A stretch of DNA of 7,443 nucleotides. It comes from an uncultured Fibrobacter sp. Lineage in GTDB: Bacteria > Fibrobacterota > Fibrobacteria > Fibrobacterales > Fibrobacteraceae. This document shows, in pieces, positions 1 to 6,597 of this stretch. Within the stretch, counting starts at the first letter, position 1; each line of letters opens with the position of its first letter. The stretch lies in contig NZ_CALEFV010000271.1 in NCBI RefSeq assembly GCF_937877005.1, positions 1 through 7,443 on the forward strand. Reading direction: 5' to 3'. Under the pieces are notes generated by a model. That model had not been told where the DNA came from, did no database searches, and saw only the letters and a list, made by a program, of their open reading frames with translations. Position numbers and translations under genes: made by a program.

Positions 1-69
1 TTTTCTATCTTTCCCCCCGTATTTTATTGTACAGTAAAAACCAGGGATTTATCCCATAGGAAGACACAA

Positions 70-1644
70 ATGAAAAAGATCAAGTTCCAGGACACCTCGT
101 TCCGCGATGGTTTCCAATCTATTTTCGGTGCCCGTGTGTTCGCCAAGGACTTTATGCCCGCGGTCGAAGCTGCCGTGAAGGCTGGCATCACCCACTTTGA
201 AGCTGGTGGCGGCGCCCGTTTCCAGGCCCTGTACCAGAACTGCGGCGAAGACGCTTTCGACATGATGGACGAATTCCGCCGCGTAGTCGGCCCGAACATC
301 CGCCTGCAGACCCTCGCCCGCGGTATCAACGTGGTGGCCCTCGCTCCGCAGCCGCGTGACATGATCAAGCTCCATGCCGACATGTTCAAGAAGCACGGCA
401 TGACCCGTATTCGTAACTTTGACGCCCTCAACGACGTGAACAACCTCATCTACTCCGGCAAGTGCATTACCGACGCCGGTCTGGAACACGAAGTCGTCGT
501 GACCATGATGGAACTTCCTCCGGGATGCGACCTCAACGCCGCCCACAACCCGGAATTCTACGAACGCATCCTCCGCAACATCTTGGACGCAGGTGTTCCG
601 TTCGCATCCGTCTGCTTCAAGGACGCTTCCGGTACCACGAACCCGACCAAGGTTTATGAGACCTTCAAGCGCGCCCGTAAGCTCCTCGGCGACAAGGTTG
701 AACTCCGCATCCACAGCCACGACACCTGCGGTACCGGTGTGGCCCAGTACAAGGCCGCTATCGAAGGTGGCGCCGATGGCGTCGACCTCGGCCGCAAGCC
801 GCTTTCCGGCGGTACGGCTCAGCCCGACCTGTTCTCCATGTTCCACGCCCTCAAGGGTACGGAATACAAGCTCGCCCTCGGCGAAGACAGCATCGTCGAC
901 GATCACATTCCGGAACTCATGGAAGCCAACAACGTCGCCGTCGAATGCCTCAAGGACTACAACTTCCCGCCTGAAGCCCGTCAGATTACCACCGACGTGA
1001 TCTTCAGCCCCATGCCGGGTGGAGCTCTTACCGCCAACACCCTCATGATGCGTGAAACCAAGACCTTCCACCTGTTCCCGAAGGTTATCGAGAACATGAG
1101 TGAATGCGTCCGCCGCGGTGGCTTTGCTTCTTCCGTGACGCCGGTTTCTCAGTTCTACTTCCAGCAGGCTTACATGAACACCCTGAACCAGGCCGCAGGC
1201 CGCGGTACTTGGTTCAAGATGACCGAAGGCTACGGCAAGATGCTCCTCGGCTACCAGGGCAAGACTCCTTGCGAACCGGATCCGGAACTCGTGAAGATCG
1301 CTGCCGACCAGTTCAACATGAAGCCGTTCAAGGAAGCCTATCCGGGCGTCCAGTGCGCAGAAGAAATTCTCGAACCGGGCATTCCGAAGGCCAAGGCCCT
1401 CCTCGAAGAAAATGGTCTGCCGGTCACCGACGAAACCATCTTCATCACGGGCTGCCTCCAGACGAAGGCTGGCAACAAGGGTATCGAATTCCTCAAGGGC
1501 AACCGCCACATTGGCGTGCCGAAGAAGGACCCGAATGCTGCTCCGGCAGTGGACACCAAGAACATGAAGGCCGGCGCCGCAAGCACCTACCGCATCGCTC
1601 TTGGCAACCAGAGCTGGGACGTGCAGGTTCAGACCCTCAAGTAA
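70..1644 (+). CDS. Carboxyltransferase subunit of a biotin-dependent carboxylase/decarboxylase (OadA / PycB / transcarboxylase 5S-like), no biotin domain
   Basis: This protein should move a carboxyl group between carboxybiotin and a keto acid (pyruvate/oxaloacetate) in the cytoplasm. The 524 residues show a complete carboxyltransferase TIM barrel. The opening motif is DTSFRDGFQS (8-17), where D13 matches the metal-binding Asp and R12/Q16 the pyruvate-contact residues. R84 lies in LARG, and FDALND is at 117-122. K184 in FKDASG is the expected carbamylated metal-ligand lysine, H215/H217 in HSHDTCG the metal-ligand histidines, SGGTAQP is at 246-252, and T357 in VTPVS matches the catalytic Thr. 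The chain stops at a short beta segment (TYRIALGNQSWDVQV, 506-520), as the 505-residue transcarboxylase 5S subunit does. There is no MKM biotinylation motif, so the carrier must be a separate protein. The usual His of RDAHQS is Phe15 here. The ATG has AGGAAG (58-63) six bases upstream. Very biased codons suggest high expression. The natural substrate (oxaloacetate decarboxylase, pyruvate carboxylase or transcarboxylase) cannot be settled from sequence. Confidence 0.92.
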   Translation: MKKIKFQDTSFRDGFQSIFGARVFAKDFMPAVEAAVKAGITHFEAGGGARFQALYQNCGEDAFDMMDEFRRVVGPNIRLQTLARGINVVALAPQPRDMIKLHADMFKKHGMTRIRNFDALNDVNNLIYSGKCITDAGLEHEVVVTMMELPPGCDLNAAHNPEFYERILRNILDAGVPFASVCFKDASGTTNPTKVYETFKRARKLLGDKVELRIHSHDTCGTGVAQYKAAIEGGADGVDLGRKPLSGGTAQPDLFSMFHALKGTEYKLALGEDSIVDDHIPELMEANNVAVECLKDYNFPPEARQITTDVIFSPMPGGALTANTLMMRETKTFHLFPKVIENMSECVRRGGFASSVTPVSQFYFQQAYMNTLNQAAGRGTWFKMTEGYGKMLLGYQGKTPCEPDPELVKIAADQFNMKPFKEAYPGVQCAEEILEPGIPKAKALLEENGLPVTDETIFITGCLQTKAGNKGIEFLKGNRHIGVPKKDPNAAPAVDTKNMKAGAASTYRIALGNQSWDVQVQTLK

Positions 1645-1680
1645 TTTGTTACGGCATCCGCCGTTCTACAAACAAATTAG

Positions 1681-1710
1681 AAAGAGCCGTGGTTCAACCC
1701 ACGGCTCTTT
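1681..1710. terminator. Bidirectional intrinsic terminator between convergent genes
   Basis: A perfect 12-bp inverted repeat (AAAGAGCCGTGG at 1681-1692 and its complement at 1699-1710) encloses a six-base loop. The GC-rich core is followed by CTCTTTTGTCATTT on the + strand, and on the minus strand by CTCTTTCTAATTTGTTT. It sits 36 bases after the carboxyltransferase stop and 25 bases after the stop of the convergent lipoprotein gene, so it can end both transcripts. The U-tract is cleaner in the + direction. Confidence 0.88.
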
Positions 1711-1735
1711 TGTCATTTCAAACCTGAGCAGGAAT

Positions 1736-2569
1736 CTAGAACACGAAGTTCTTGCCCGCGTAAACGGCCCACTCAATCAGGCTACTGCTGGCGCCACCGA
1801 CAAAGAAACCCGTCGGATGCGTATAGGTAAGCTTGAGTGAAGTGGTCCAGTTGGCAAGCTCGCCCTTGTGCAAGACATCATATTCGACAACGGCATCCCC
1901 AAGGGATCCCTTATGCCCAAAATGAAAGCCAAACCACCAAGCCGTCATAAAGCCCATTCCCTGCTTTTCATCTATGTCGTTGACCCATTTTTTGTCGGAT
2001 AGTTCTTCACGGACATCGTCATAATCTGACGCACCCTGGTAGAACTGAAGTCCGGCAGCAAAGCCGACGATAACCGTCGAGGTGCTAAGGTCCGCTCCGG
2101 TAAGAAGACGTTCCTGCACATTCCAGAATCCATAGCTTTTCTTACCAGCATCACTATCAAGCCAAACAACATAGGCATAATCCGGATGATTGGGGCTATA
2201 CAACATAGGGTCGTTTTCTGCAACAGTTTTATTGCAGTCCGCATCCTCATCGCAGCCAAACTTAAGCGAACCGCCAAAGCCTCCTACGGCCGCATTCACA
2301 AAGAACGGCGACATTTTCCCATCAAAGCGATATGTCAGGCCAAGGCTTCCTCCACCAGCATTCAAGTCCGTCACATTGTAGGCATCACTTGTATGTCCCC
2401 AAAAACCGGTCGCGGCAACAGAGATTTCTTGCGGAGACGCTGTATCGGACGGAGCACGATGCGTCAACGGGGCCGGCATCAGGGTTGAACCCATAGAACG
2501 AGCGGTTGGTTCAAGGCAACCCGTCATAGCTAGCGCCATCGCAGATAACAGAATTACTCTCTTTTTCAT
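1736..2569 (-). CDS. Putative outer-membrane lipoprotein with predicted beta-barrel-like C-terminus, function unknown
   Basis: I do not recognise the family. The 277-residue product starts with a lipoprotein signal: KKR, a hydrophobic stretch, then AMTGC with the lipidation Cys at 18. A low-complexity Ser/Thr/Pro/Ala linker (about 20-48) follows. From about 49 to the end, short alternating strands rich in Gly and aromatics predominate (for example ISVAATGFWG, GSLGLTYRF, TSLKLTYTHPTGFFVG), finishing in AVYAGKNFVF. A terminal Phe with alternating hydrophobic residues is typical of BamA-inserted barrels, so this may be a lipid-anchored barrel or barrel-like domain. C106 and C112 (CDEDADC) could form a small disulfide loop. 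A longer reading from a TTG at 2584 is possible, but the ATG at 2569 has AGAGGA at the right distance and gives a normal lipoprotein start. The gene follows the secreted hydrolase on the same strand after 64 bases, with a hairpin in between. It ends in TAG, converging on the carboxyltransferase. Confidence 0.85.
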   Translation of the reverse strand: MKKRVILLSAMALAMTGCLEPTARSMGSTLMPAPLTHRAPSDTASPQEISVAATGFWGHTSDAYNVTDLNAGGGSLGLTYRFDGKMSPFFVNAAVGGFGGSLKFGCDEDADCNKTVAENDPMLYSPNHPDYAYVVWLDSDAGKKSYGFWNVQERLLTGADLSTSTVIVGFAAGLQFYQGASDYDDVREELSDKKWVNDIDEKQGMGFMTAWWFGFHFGHKGSLGDAVVEYDVLHKGELANWTTSLKLTYTHPTGFFVGGASSSLIEWAVYAGKNFVF

Positions 2570-2573
2570 ATTT

Positions 2574-2579
2574 TCCTCT
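2574..2579 (-). promoter_or_regulatory. Ribosome binding site that fixes the lipoprotein start
   Basis: AGAGGA on the minus strand lies four bases before the ATG at 2569. It supports that start over the in-frame TTG at 2584, which lies upstream of this site and would add five residues (MLEEN) in front of the signal peptide. Confidence 0.75.
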
Positions 2580-2582
2580 AAC

Positions 2583-2621
2583 AAAAGTCTGCCGCACGCA
2601 TAACGGAGCGAACAGACCTTT
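2583..2621 (-). terminator. Hairpin with U-run between the hydrolase and lipoprotein genes (terminator or 5'-UTR structure)
   Basis: On the minus strand, AAAGGTCTG (2621-2613) can pair with CAGACTTTT (2591-2583) through nine pairs, one of them G-U. They enclose a 21-base loop that has only short internal pairings (CGC/GCG or CCG/CGG). The 3' arm runs into TTTTGTT, which resembles an intrinsic terminator for the hydrolase operon. The large loop makes it weaker than the one at 1681-1710. The U-run abuts the lipoprotein ribosome binding site, so the structure could instead belong to the lipoprotein leader. Confidence 0.45.
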
Positions 2622-2627
2622 ATTATA
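2622..2627 (-). promoter_or_regulatory. Possible -10 box for the lipoprotein gene
   Basis: The minus strand reads TATAAT exactly here, seven bases past the hydrolase stop codon. No convincing -35 hexamer lies 16-18 bases upstream (GCGTTA at the 17-base position). The surroundings are AT-rich, so chance is a real possibility. If it is used, the transcript would begin at about 2614-2616, inside the first arm of the hairpin. Confidence 0.35.
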
Positions 2628-2633
2628 AAATAA

Positions 2634-5153
2634 TTATTTTAAATTAACGCTCTTAATTAAGCAGGTTTCGTTTACGGCTGTGCCCTGAATAGACAATCGA
2701 GATGCCGCCAGCATTCCATTAGGCGTCAATCTCGTATCGACGATTTGATCCAGAGGAATACTAGCCTTCATAAAAGCACCCGATGCCGTAGCATTTCTCA
2801 AGGCATTAATCGGTCTGCGACTAGAGTATAAATAGACTACCGTCTGCTGACAACTCCCCGGCCAGAAAGCTATTTCCAATGTTGAAAATCCACTCAAATC
2901 CTTCATGCCTCCGAAATCAAGGTGCGCTCCGTAACCAGGTTGATCAAAGTTAAGACGAATTCCACTTCCTAGGGCATCAGAGTACTTTGATATCAAGGTC
3001 GAATCCTGCCATGCTACAAAGGAATAATCGGCATTAGGATACAAGTTCTTGGCCACCTTTACTTTGGGAACTTCTTCAGATACAAGCGACTTCACTATTC
3101 TCGGATTAGACAAGGTCACATTGCCTCCGTCCGAGTTCAAAATCAGACGGATCCAGCGATAAGCGGAAATTGATTCCTCGCCGGAAGGCAACTGCCAATG
3201 CGCGACAAACTTTTTTCCATCAACAGGGATACTAATTTCGTGCAACTGAATCTGGGTCACCCCATTCTTCGTTTTCGAAAGCATGATTTCGCCCTTCATC
3301 CAGTTACCCTTTGTCTGGTTCACAGTCACATCAACCTCGAACGCCGTACCCGCTTCTAAAATGCGACCATTGTCAAAAAGGGCAACCTTATGCCAACCCG
3401 CAGGAAGGTCGAAACGGACCGATTCCGTATTTTCTGTCGCCTTGGACTTGTAATCATAGCGAGCATATCCAAATTTCTTTGCCTGCACAAAGCCACTTTC
3501 CCTAATAAGTTGCGGAATTTTTGTCTGATCCATACAATTGCCATTTGGCAAAAAATACCATTCCAGCTTTTCATTACGAAACGCCTTCGCTCTCGAATCG
3601 TAATCGTAATTCGCAAGTTCGCATAGAATTCTCCACATATCTACTTGGAAGCCCTTTACCACAGCCGATTCTTCATTACCGGACAACTGTTCCGGCAACT
3701 CAATATGACGACCGCTAATCGGTTCATTATACCTAGGATGCGTCGGATCCACTGCGTAGGCGGCATCTGCCGTACTGCGAGTCCCCGGTTTTGTAAACGG
3801 GAAATCCGAGGAACTCTGCTTAAAGGCGCACTCCCCCCTCATCGCCAGGTTTCCCGAGCACTTCATATCCATAGCACTTGCCGTAGGAATAAAGGTACTG
3901 TTCTTTTGCAGCAGAGTATCTTCGTCCCATGCCGTCGATAGTGATGCCGAAACTCCCAATATATTGACGGACATGTCACTCGGCATTGCATCTTCAAATC
4001 CAGCATGAAGACTATTATACATCGTCTCCGCAAAAGGATATGTACTGCCCTGAATAAAATCAAATTCAGCGTCCTTTGTTATTGAGACAGATTGCTCTGA
4101 GCTAAATTTTTGATACACCCTATTTTTAGCGATTCTCTTTTCGCCCTTATTATAGGAAGCCATCTCACTCTCGGCACGCCCCATCAGAATTCCCGCTTTT
4201 TTAGCACGTCGGTTAAGTGTAAAATACTTTTCGGGATGTTTAGGAGACATGCCCTTCAGCTGGCCTTGGGCAACCAACACAGACGGGAAACCTTGATACT
4301 CGGCAGCCTTGCGATATTCGCCAAAAAGGAAACGCGATGAAGACATGCTCACCTCATACTCCGGATTAATTGTTTCAAAAATACTTGTCGGCTTTTGCCT
4401 TTCATAGAGCAGTAGACCGCTAGCTCCGGGACCTTCAATCAAATCACTAAAGGCTTCGGCTTCTGCAGACCCACCTAGAATAGCCCAGAAGTTAATCGTA
4501 TAGTAAAGGCTCAACGGCAAAATAGCGCCCTGATGGGGAGAATCTAAGGACGCATAAAGGCGAATGGGCGCATCCTTGCTTTTGTTGCGCTGAATATCGT
4601 AAAGATACGCCCCATAACGGCCCAAAATACCCCCCTGACTTATACCCATCACGACCATTCCCGATTCCATCTTGTCAGGAAAACCGATCAGCTTATTTTC
4701 ATTGAAAAACTTGAGCAATTCCGCAAAGTATCGAGCATTATCGTCCAAAGACGTCCTTACCGTTTCCGTAAACTGCACAAGAATCGGTGTATATCCGAGT
4801 TCTTCCAGCACATCCATGATTCCCAATCGATTCGCCTCATCTTCAAAATCAGATAATGTCCGTACCCCATCGGTACTCAGATATATTCCATCCAATATAA
4901 AGAAAGGCCGTTGCAGCGCCATGCCAAATACAGCGGATTGTTCGACAATTGGATTCCTAAAACGGATGCGGACATCGTGCAGCATTGTTTCTGCAGGACA
5001 TAATTTACCATCTGCATTGAACTTTGCAATTTGATAGGGAGCCGTGGATATACAAAAATAATTCGATTTCTGCAGTTTGAAAAAAAAGTCATAATTACCG
5101 GCAAACGAAAATGTCACAGCAAGTATCACTAAATAAAAGATTTTTCTACACAT
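2634..5153 (-). CDS. Secreted alpha/beta-hydrolase (lipase/esterase-like) with C-terminal beta-sandwich domains
   Basis: This 839-residue exported protein is probably an esterase or lipase of unknown substrate. A signal peptide covers about 1-18 (MCRKIFYLVILAVTFSFA). Residues about 84-310 carry the hydrolase core: FFILDG (84-89, strand before the oxyanion hole), GISQGG (170-175) with nucleophile Ser172, the following helix GRYGAYLYD, and LYASLDSPHQGAILP (199-213), the SPHxGA pattern of DUF676/PGAP1-like lipases. D204 is a candidate acid. A likely lid follows (about 215-285). The catalytic His cannot be assigned (H306 and H383 are candidates). FIPTASAMD (421-429) looks like a conserved phrase of related secreted hydrolases. 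Residues about 575-690 and 700-839 read as two beta-sandwich, possibly glycan-binding, domains. The mature chain has exactly eight Cys (34, 52, 432, 442, 511, 540, 768, 831), consistent with four disulfides. No type IX sorting tail or lipobox is seen. The start follows the upstream stop codon by one base, with GGAGGTG inside that gene. Confidence 0.82.
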   Translation of the reverse strand: MCRKIFYLVILAVTFSFAGNYDFFFKLQKSNYFCISTAPYQIAKFNADGKLCPAETMLHDVRIRFRNPIVEQSAVFGMALQRPFFILDGIYLSTDGVRTLSDFEDEANRLGIMDVLEELGYTPILVQFTETVRTSLDDNARYFAELLKFFNENKLIGFPDKMESGMVVMGISQGGILGRYGAYLYDIQRNKSKDAPIRLYASLDSPHQGAILPLSLYYTINFWAILGGSAEAEAFSDLIEGPGASGLLLYERQKPTSIFETINPEYEVSMSSSRFLFGEYRKAAEYQGFPSVLVAQGQLKGMSPKHPEKYFTLNRRAKKAGILMGRAESEMASYNKGEKRIAKNRVYQKFSSEQSVSITKDAEFDFIQGSTYPFAETMYNSLHAGFEDAMPSDMSVNILGVSASLSTAWDEDTLLQKNSTFIPTASAMDMKCSGNLAMRGECAFKQSSSDFPFTKPGTRSTADAAYAVDPTHPRYNEPISGRHIELPEQLSGNEESAVVKGFQVDMWRILCELANYDYDSRAKAFRNEKLEWYFLPNGNCMDQTKIPQLIRESGFVQAKKFGYARYDYKSKATENTESVRFDLPAGWHKVALFDNGRILEAGTAFEVDVTVNQTKGNWMKGEIMLSKTKNGVTQIQLHEISIPVDGKKFVAHWQLPSGEESISAYRWIRLILNSDGGNVTLSNPRIVKSLVSEEVPKVKVAKNLYPNADYSFVAWQDSTLISKYSDALGSGIRLNFDQPGYGAHLDFGGMKDLSGFSTLEIAFWPGSCQQTVVYLYSSRRPINALRNATASGAFMKASIPLDQIVDTRLTPNGMLAASRLSIQGTAVNETCLIKSVNLK

Positions 5154-5154
5154 C

Positions 5155-6411
5155 TTACTTCACCTCCACAAAAAGGTTCTGGTTCACCGTCACTCCTCCT
5201 TCATTAAGCCTCACTAACACCTGATGAATCCCAGCGGATTCAAATTCCAGTTGCAATTCACCTCCGGGGGCCAGTCTCAGCCATTTCCCGGACACCTGAA
5301 TTTCCATAGTCGGCAAGATGTTCCTGTTTGTACACACGAAATAGGGATCGTAATAAAGTTTAAGCAACGAACCATGAACGATAGCAGAAGGTAGTCCCGC
5401 AAGTAGAAGCCGCGATTTTAGAAAACGTCTCGAAATGCAAGCGGTATCGACACATTCCCTATAGGCATAATCCACATTCCCGATTAGCAAAGGCATCGCC
5501 CTATTATCCGTAGCCGCAGCAAAACTCCTCGCTTCATAGAACAAGCTCTTCGGATTAGCAATGACGCTATCGCGCAACCGGTTGCGCTCTATAAAATACA
5601 GATTACGAAACCAGAGACTGGGCGATTTGTGGGTGGAGTCGTGTCCTTCACCCATGCTTCGTACAATCTGAAGGTGTTCCTGTTCACTCAGCACAAACAA
5701 AGCCGTTGTTGAATCCGAAACAGCACTACGTTCGGCATCCGTATAGGCCGCAGATGTCATAGGAATGGAAGTCTCGATGAACTTTCCTGGACGTAGCGGA
5801 TTTTTAGGAGTAATCTCGCTAAAGACATATTCAATGGAATCCGAGCCTACAGCAGGAACAGTTGCATTCTCCGTAGCAACGCACCCCAATGTGACATCAT
5901 CCAAGAATAATGTCGTATACTGATTGGCCGGAACTCCAAAGATTCCCACACCGACCTTCTGTACTGTCGCTTTTTCCTTTCCAATAAGTTCCGCGACCCG
6001 CACCTTGAGTGCATAGGAACGATTTGCCTCCAGCTCATAGTATTTGACAGCACTTCTTCCATATTCACTTTCTAGCCATAAACCGAATCTGACTTTTTGC
6101 GTTGCACGCACCTTAAAAGTCAAGTCTCCGCCCTGCACTATCGCAGGCAGATTCGAAAGAGACAGGTTTCCTGTCCAATTTCCCTTGTAATTTTTCATGC
6201 CAGACCAACGAATATAGGGTGGAGTCAATCCATCCATTTCTCCCCAGTTAGCGCTCCATTCCGGAGCTTCCGGGAATGTCATTCCACTCTGATCCATTTT
6301 TCCGGATTCACCATTACTATATAGCGAAACCTCTTGACAAACCTGTGCAAAACCCGAAAGAGACAATACTGTCCCTATCAAGGCCGCACACCTTGACATC
6401 CTATTTTTCAT
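5155..6411 (-). CDS. Secreted protein with N-terminal carbohydrate-binding-like domain, partner of the downstream hydrolase
   Basis: I do not recognise a named family. The 418-residue product has a signal peptide (about 1-22, ending SLSGFA before QVCQ). Residues about 25-177 look like a galactose-binding-type beta-sandwich: aromatic-rich segments (PEWSANWGEMDG, PYIRWSG), TFKVRATQKVRFGLWLES, and the closing LFLDDVTLGC common in such modules. C25 and C177 bracket the domain and may be bonded. A Ser/Thr-containing linker (about 178-200) leads to a C-terminal half with an FIERNRLRDSV helix, NRAMPLLIGNVDYAY (303-317) and a final beta-rich stretch (about 366-418). C320 and C325 lie close together; C360 makes the mature Cys count odd. 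No catalytic motif is evident. The gene ends one base before the hydrolase gene, so the two are almost certainly co-translated. It may correspond to the N-terminal part of longer single-chain secreted hydrolases, which I infer from recall rather than from a search. Binding or scaffolding is the likeliest role. Confidence 0.8.
   Translation of the reverse strand: MKNRMSRCAALIGTVLSLSGFAQVCQEVSLYSNGESGKMDQSGMTFPEAPEWSANWGEMDGLTPPYIRWSGMKNYKGNWTGNLSLSNLPAIVQGGDLTFKVRATQKVRFGLWLESEYGRSAVKYYELEANRSYALKVRVAELIGKEKATVQKVGVGIFGVPANQYTTLFLDDVTLGCVATENATVPAVGSDSIEYVFSEITPKNPLRPGKFIETSIPMTSAAYTDAERSAVSDSTTALFVLSEQEHLQIVRSMGEGHDSTHKSPSLWFRNLYFIERNRLRDSVIANPKSLFYEARSFAAATDNRAMPLLIGNVDYAYRECVDTACISRRFLKSRLLLAGLPSAIVHGSLLKLYYDPYFVCTNRNILPTMEIQVSGKWLRLAPGGELQLEFESAGIHQVLVRLNEGGVTVNQNLFVEVK
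5161..5167 (-). promoter_or_regulatory. Ribosome binding site of the hydrolase gene, embedded in the upstream coding end
   Basis: GGAGGTG on the minus strand lies within the last codons of the upstream secreted-protein gene, seven bases before the hydrolase ATG at 5153. With the one-base gap between stop and start (TAA G ATG), this arrangement points to translational coupling of the two secreted proteins. Confidence 0.85.
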
Positions 6412-6414
6412 AGG

Positions 6415-6420
6415 ACCTCC
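6415..6420 (-). promoter_or_regulatory. Ribosome binding site of the secreted-protein gene
   Basis: GGAGGT precedes the ATG at 6411 by only three bases. This is short but usable. The next in-frame ATG (6399) would be 15 bases away, and both starts leave an intact signal peptide, so 6411 is preferred but not certain. Confidence 0.7.
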
Positions 6421-6447
6421 ATTACTGATGTAGATGTATCAAAAAAG

Positions 6448-6467
6448 TCTAACGTTCGTTAAACTGT
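6448..6467 (-). promoter_or_regulatory. Candidate LytTR-type operator (two 9-mers)
   Basis: On the minus strand, ACAGTTTAA (6467-6459) and AACGTTAGA (6456-6448) each match eight of nine positions of the LytTR consensus [TA][AC][CA]GTTN[AG][TG], 11 bases apart centre to centre. On the + strand, AACGTTCGT (6451-6459) matches all nine. Known LytTR sites are usually direct repeats about 21-22 bases apart, so this spacing is unusual. A single perfect match in this region has roughly a one in six chance of being random. The neighbouring LytS-type kinase is what makes it worth noting. Confidence 0.25.
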
Positions 6468-6597
6468 TCGCATATAAGAAAACGGAGGAAAAAATACATC
6501 CATCATCGGCTGTATCTAAAAAAATCCTCGGTTTGAAAACTAGATAATGTCTTTTCCCCTGTAAAGAGCTTCCTTTCTAAATATTTCACTTTGCAAA

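Larger units (their letters stand above)
6412..6597 (-). other. Intergenic region between the sensor kinase and the secreted-protein operon
   Basis: This 186-base AT-rich stretch contains no credible gene. Read on the minus strand, no clear intrinsic terminator follows the kinase stop. There is a T7 run (6519-6525) without a proper stem before it, and a long-loop inverted repeat TATCTA/TAGATA (6541-6546 and 6513-6518). A TATATG that could be a weak -10 lies at about 6472-6477. LytTR-like 9-mers occupy 6448-6467. The region probably holds the promoter of the secreted pair, but read-through from the kinase gene cannot be excluded. Confidence 0.5.

Noticed and set aside
44..55. GGGA/TCCC mini-hairpin just before the carboxyltransferase ribosome binding site
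   Set aside because: The four-pair stem is too weak to support a regulatory claim.
27..55. TTGTAC as a -35 box for the carboxyltransferase
   Set aside because: The sequence at the expected -10 distance (TATCCC or TTATCC) is a poor match.
49..1509. A 486-codon open frame antisense to the carboxyltransferase
   Set aside because: It mirrors a highly biased gene whose C/G-ending codons remove stops from the opposite strand. It has no ribosome binding site and no recognisable domain, and the sense gene is unmistakable.
462..1727. Overlapping + strand frames inside and past the carboxyltransferase (462-659, 593-1000, 1104-1727)
   Set aside because: These are out-of-frame translations, rich in Arg, Ser and Pro, of an intact conserved gene.
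3311..5034. Several short open frames on the + strand opposite the hydrolase gene
   Set aside because: They are short, lack ribosome binding sites and family signatures, and lie opposite an intact signal-peptide-bearing gene.
2634..6411. Type IX secretion tail, dockerin/cohesin module or lipobox in the two secreted proteins
   Set aside because: The C-termini lack conserved sorting motifs and no paired Ca-binding repeats are seen. The signal peptides end in ordinary small-residue cleavage sites rather than a lipobox Cys.
6450..6461. TAACG-TT-CGTTA as a hairpin
   Set aside because: A two-base loop is too tight for a stable hairpin. If functional it would be a protein-binding site, which is covered by the LytTR-like entry.
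6459..6506. A 15-codon minus-strand frame (starting MMDVFF) in the leader of the secreted operon, as a possible leader peptide
   Set aside because: It has no ribosome binding site, no run of regulatory codons and no attenuator hairpin.
6513..6546. TATCTA...TAGATA inverted repeat with a T7 run as a terminator after the kinase gene
   Set aside because: The six-base AT-rich stem has a 22-base loop and the T run lies inside the loop, so it does not have terminator geometry.
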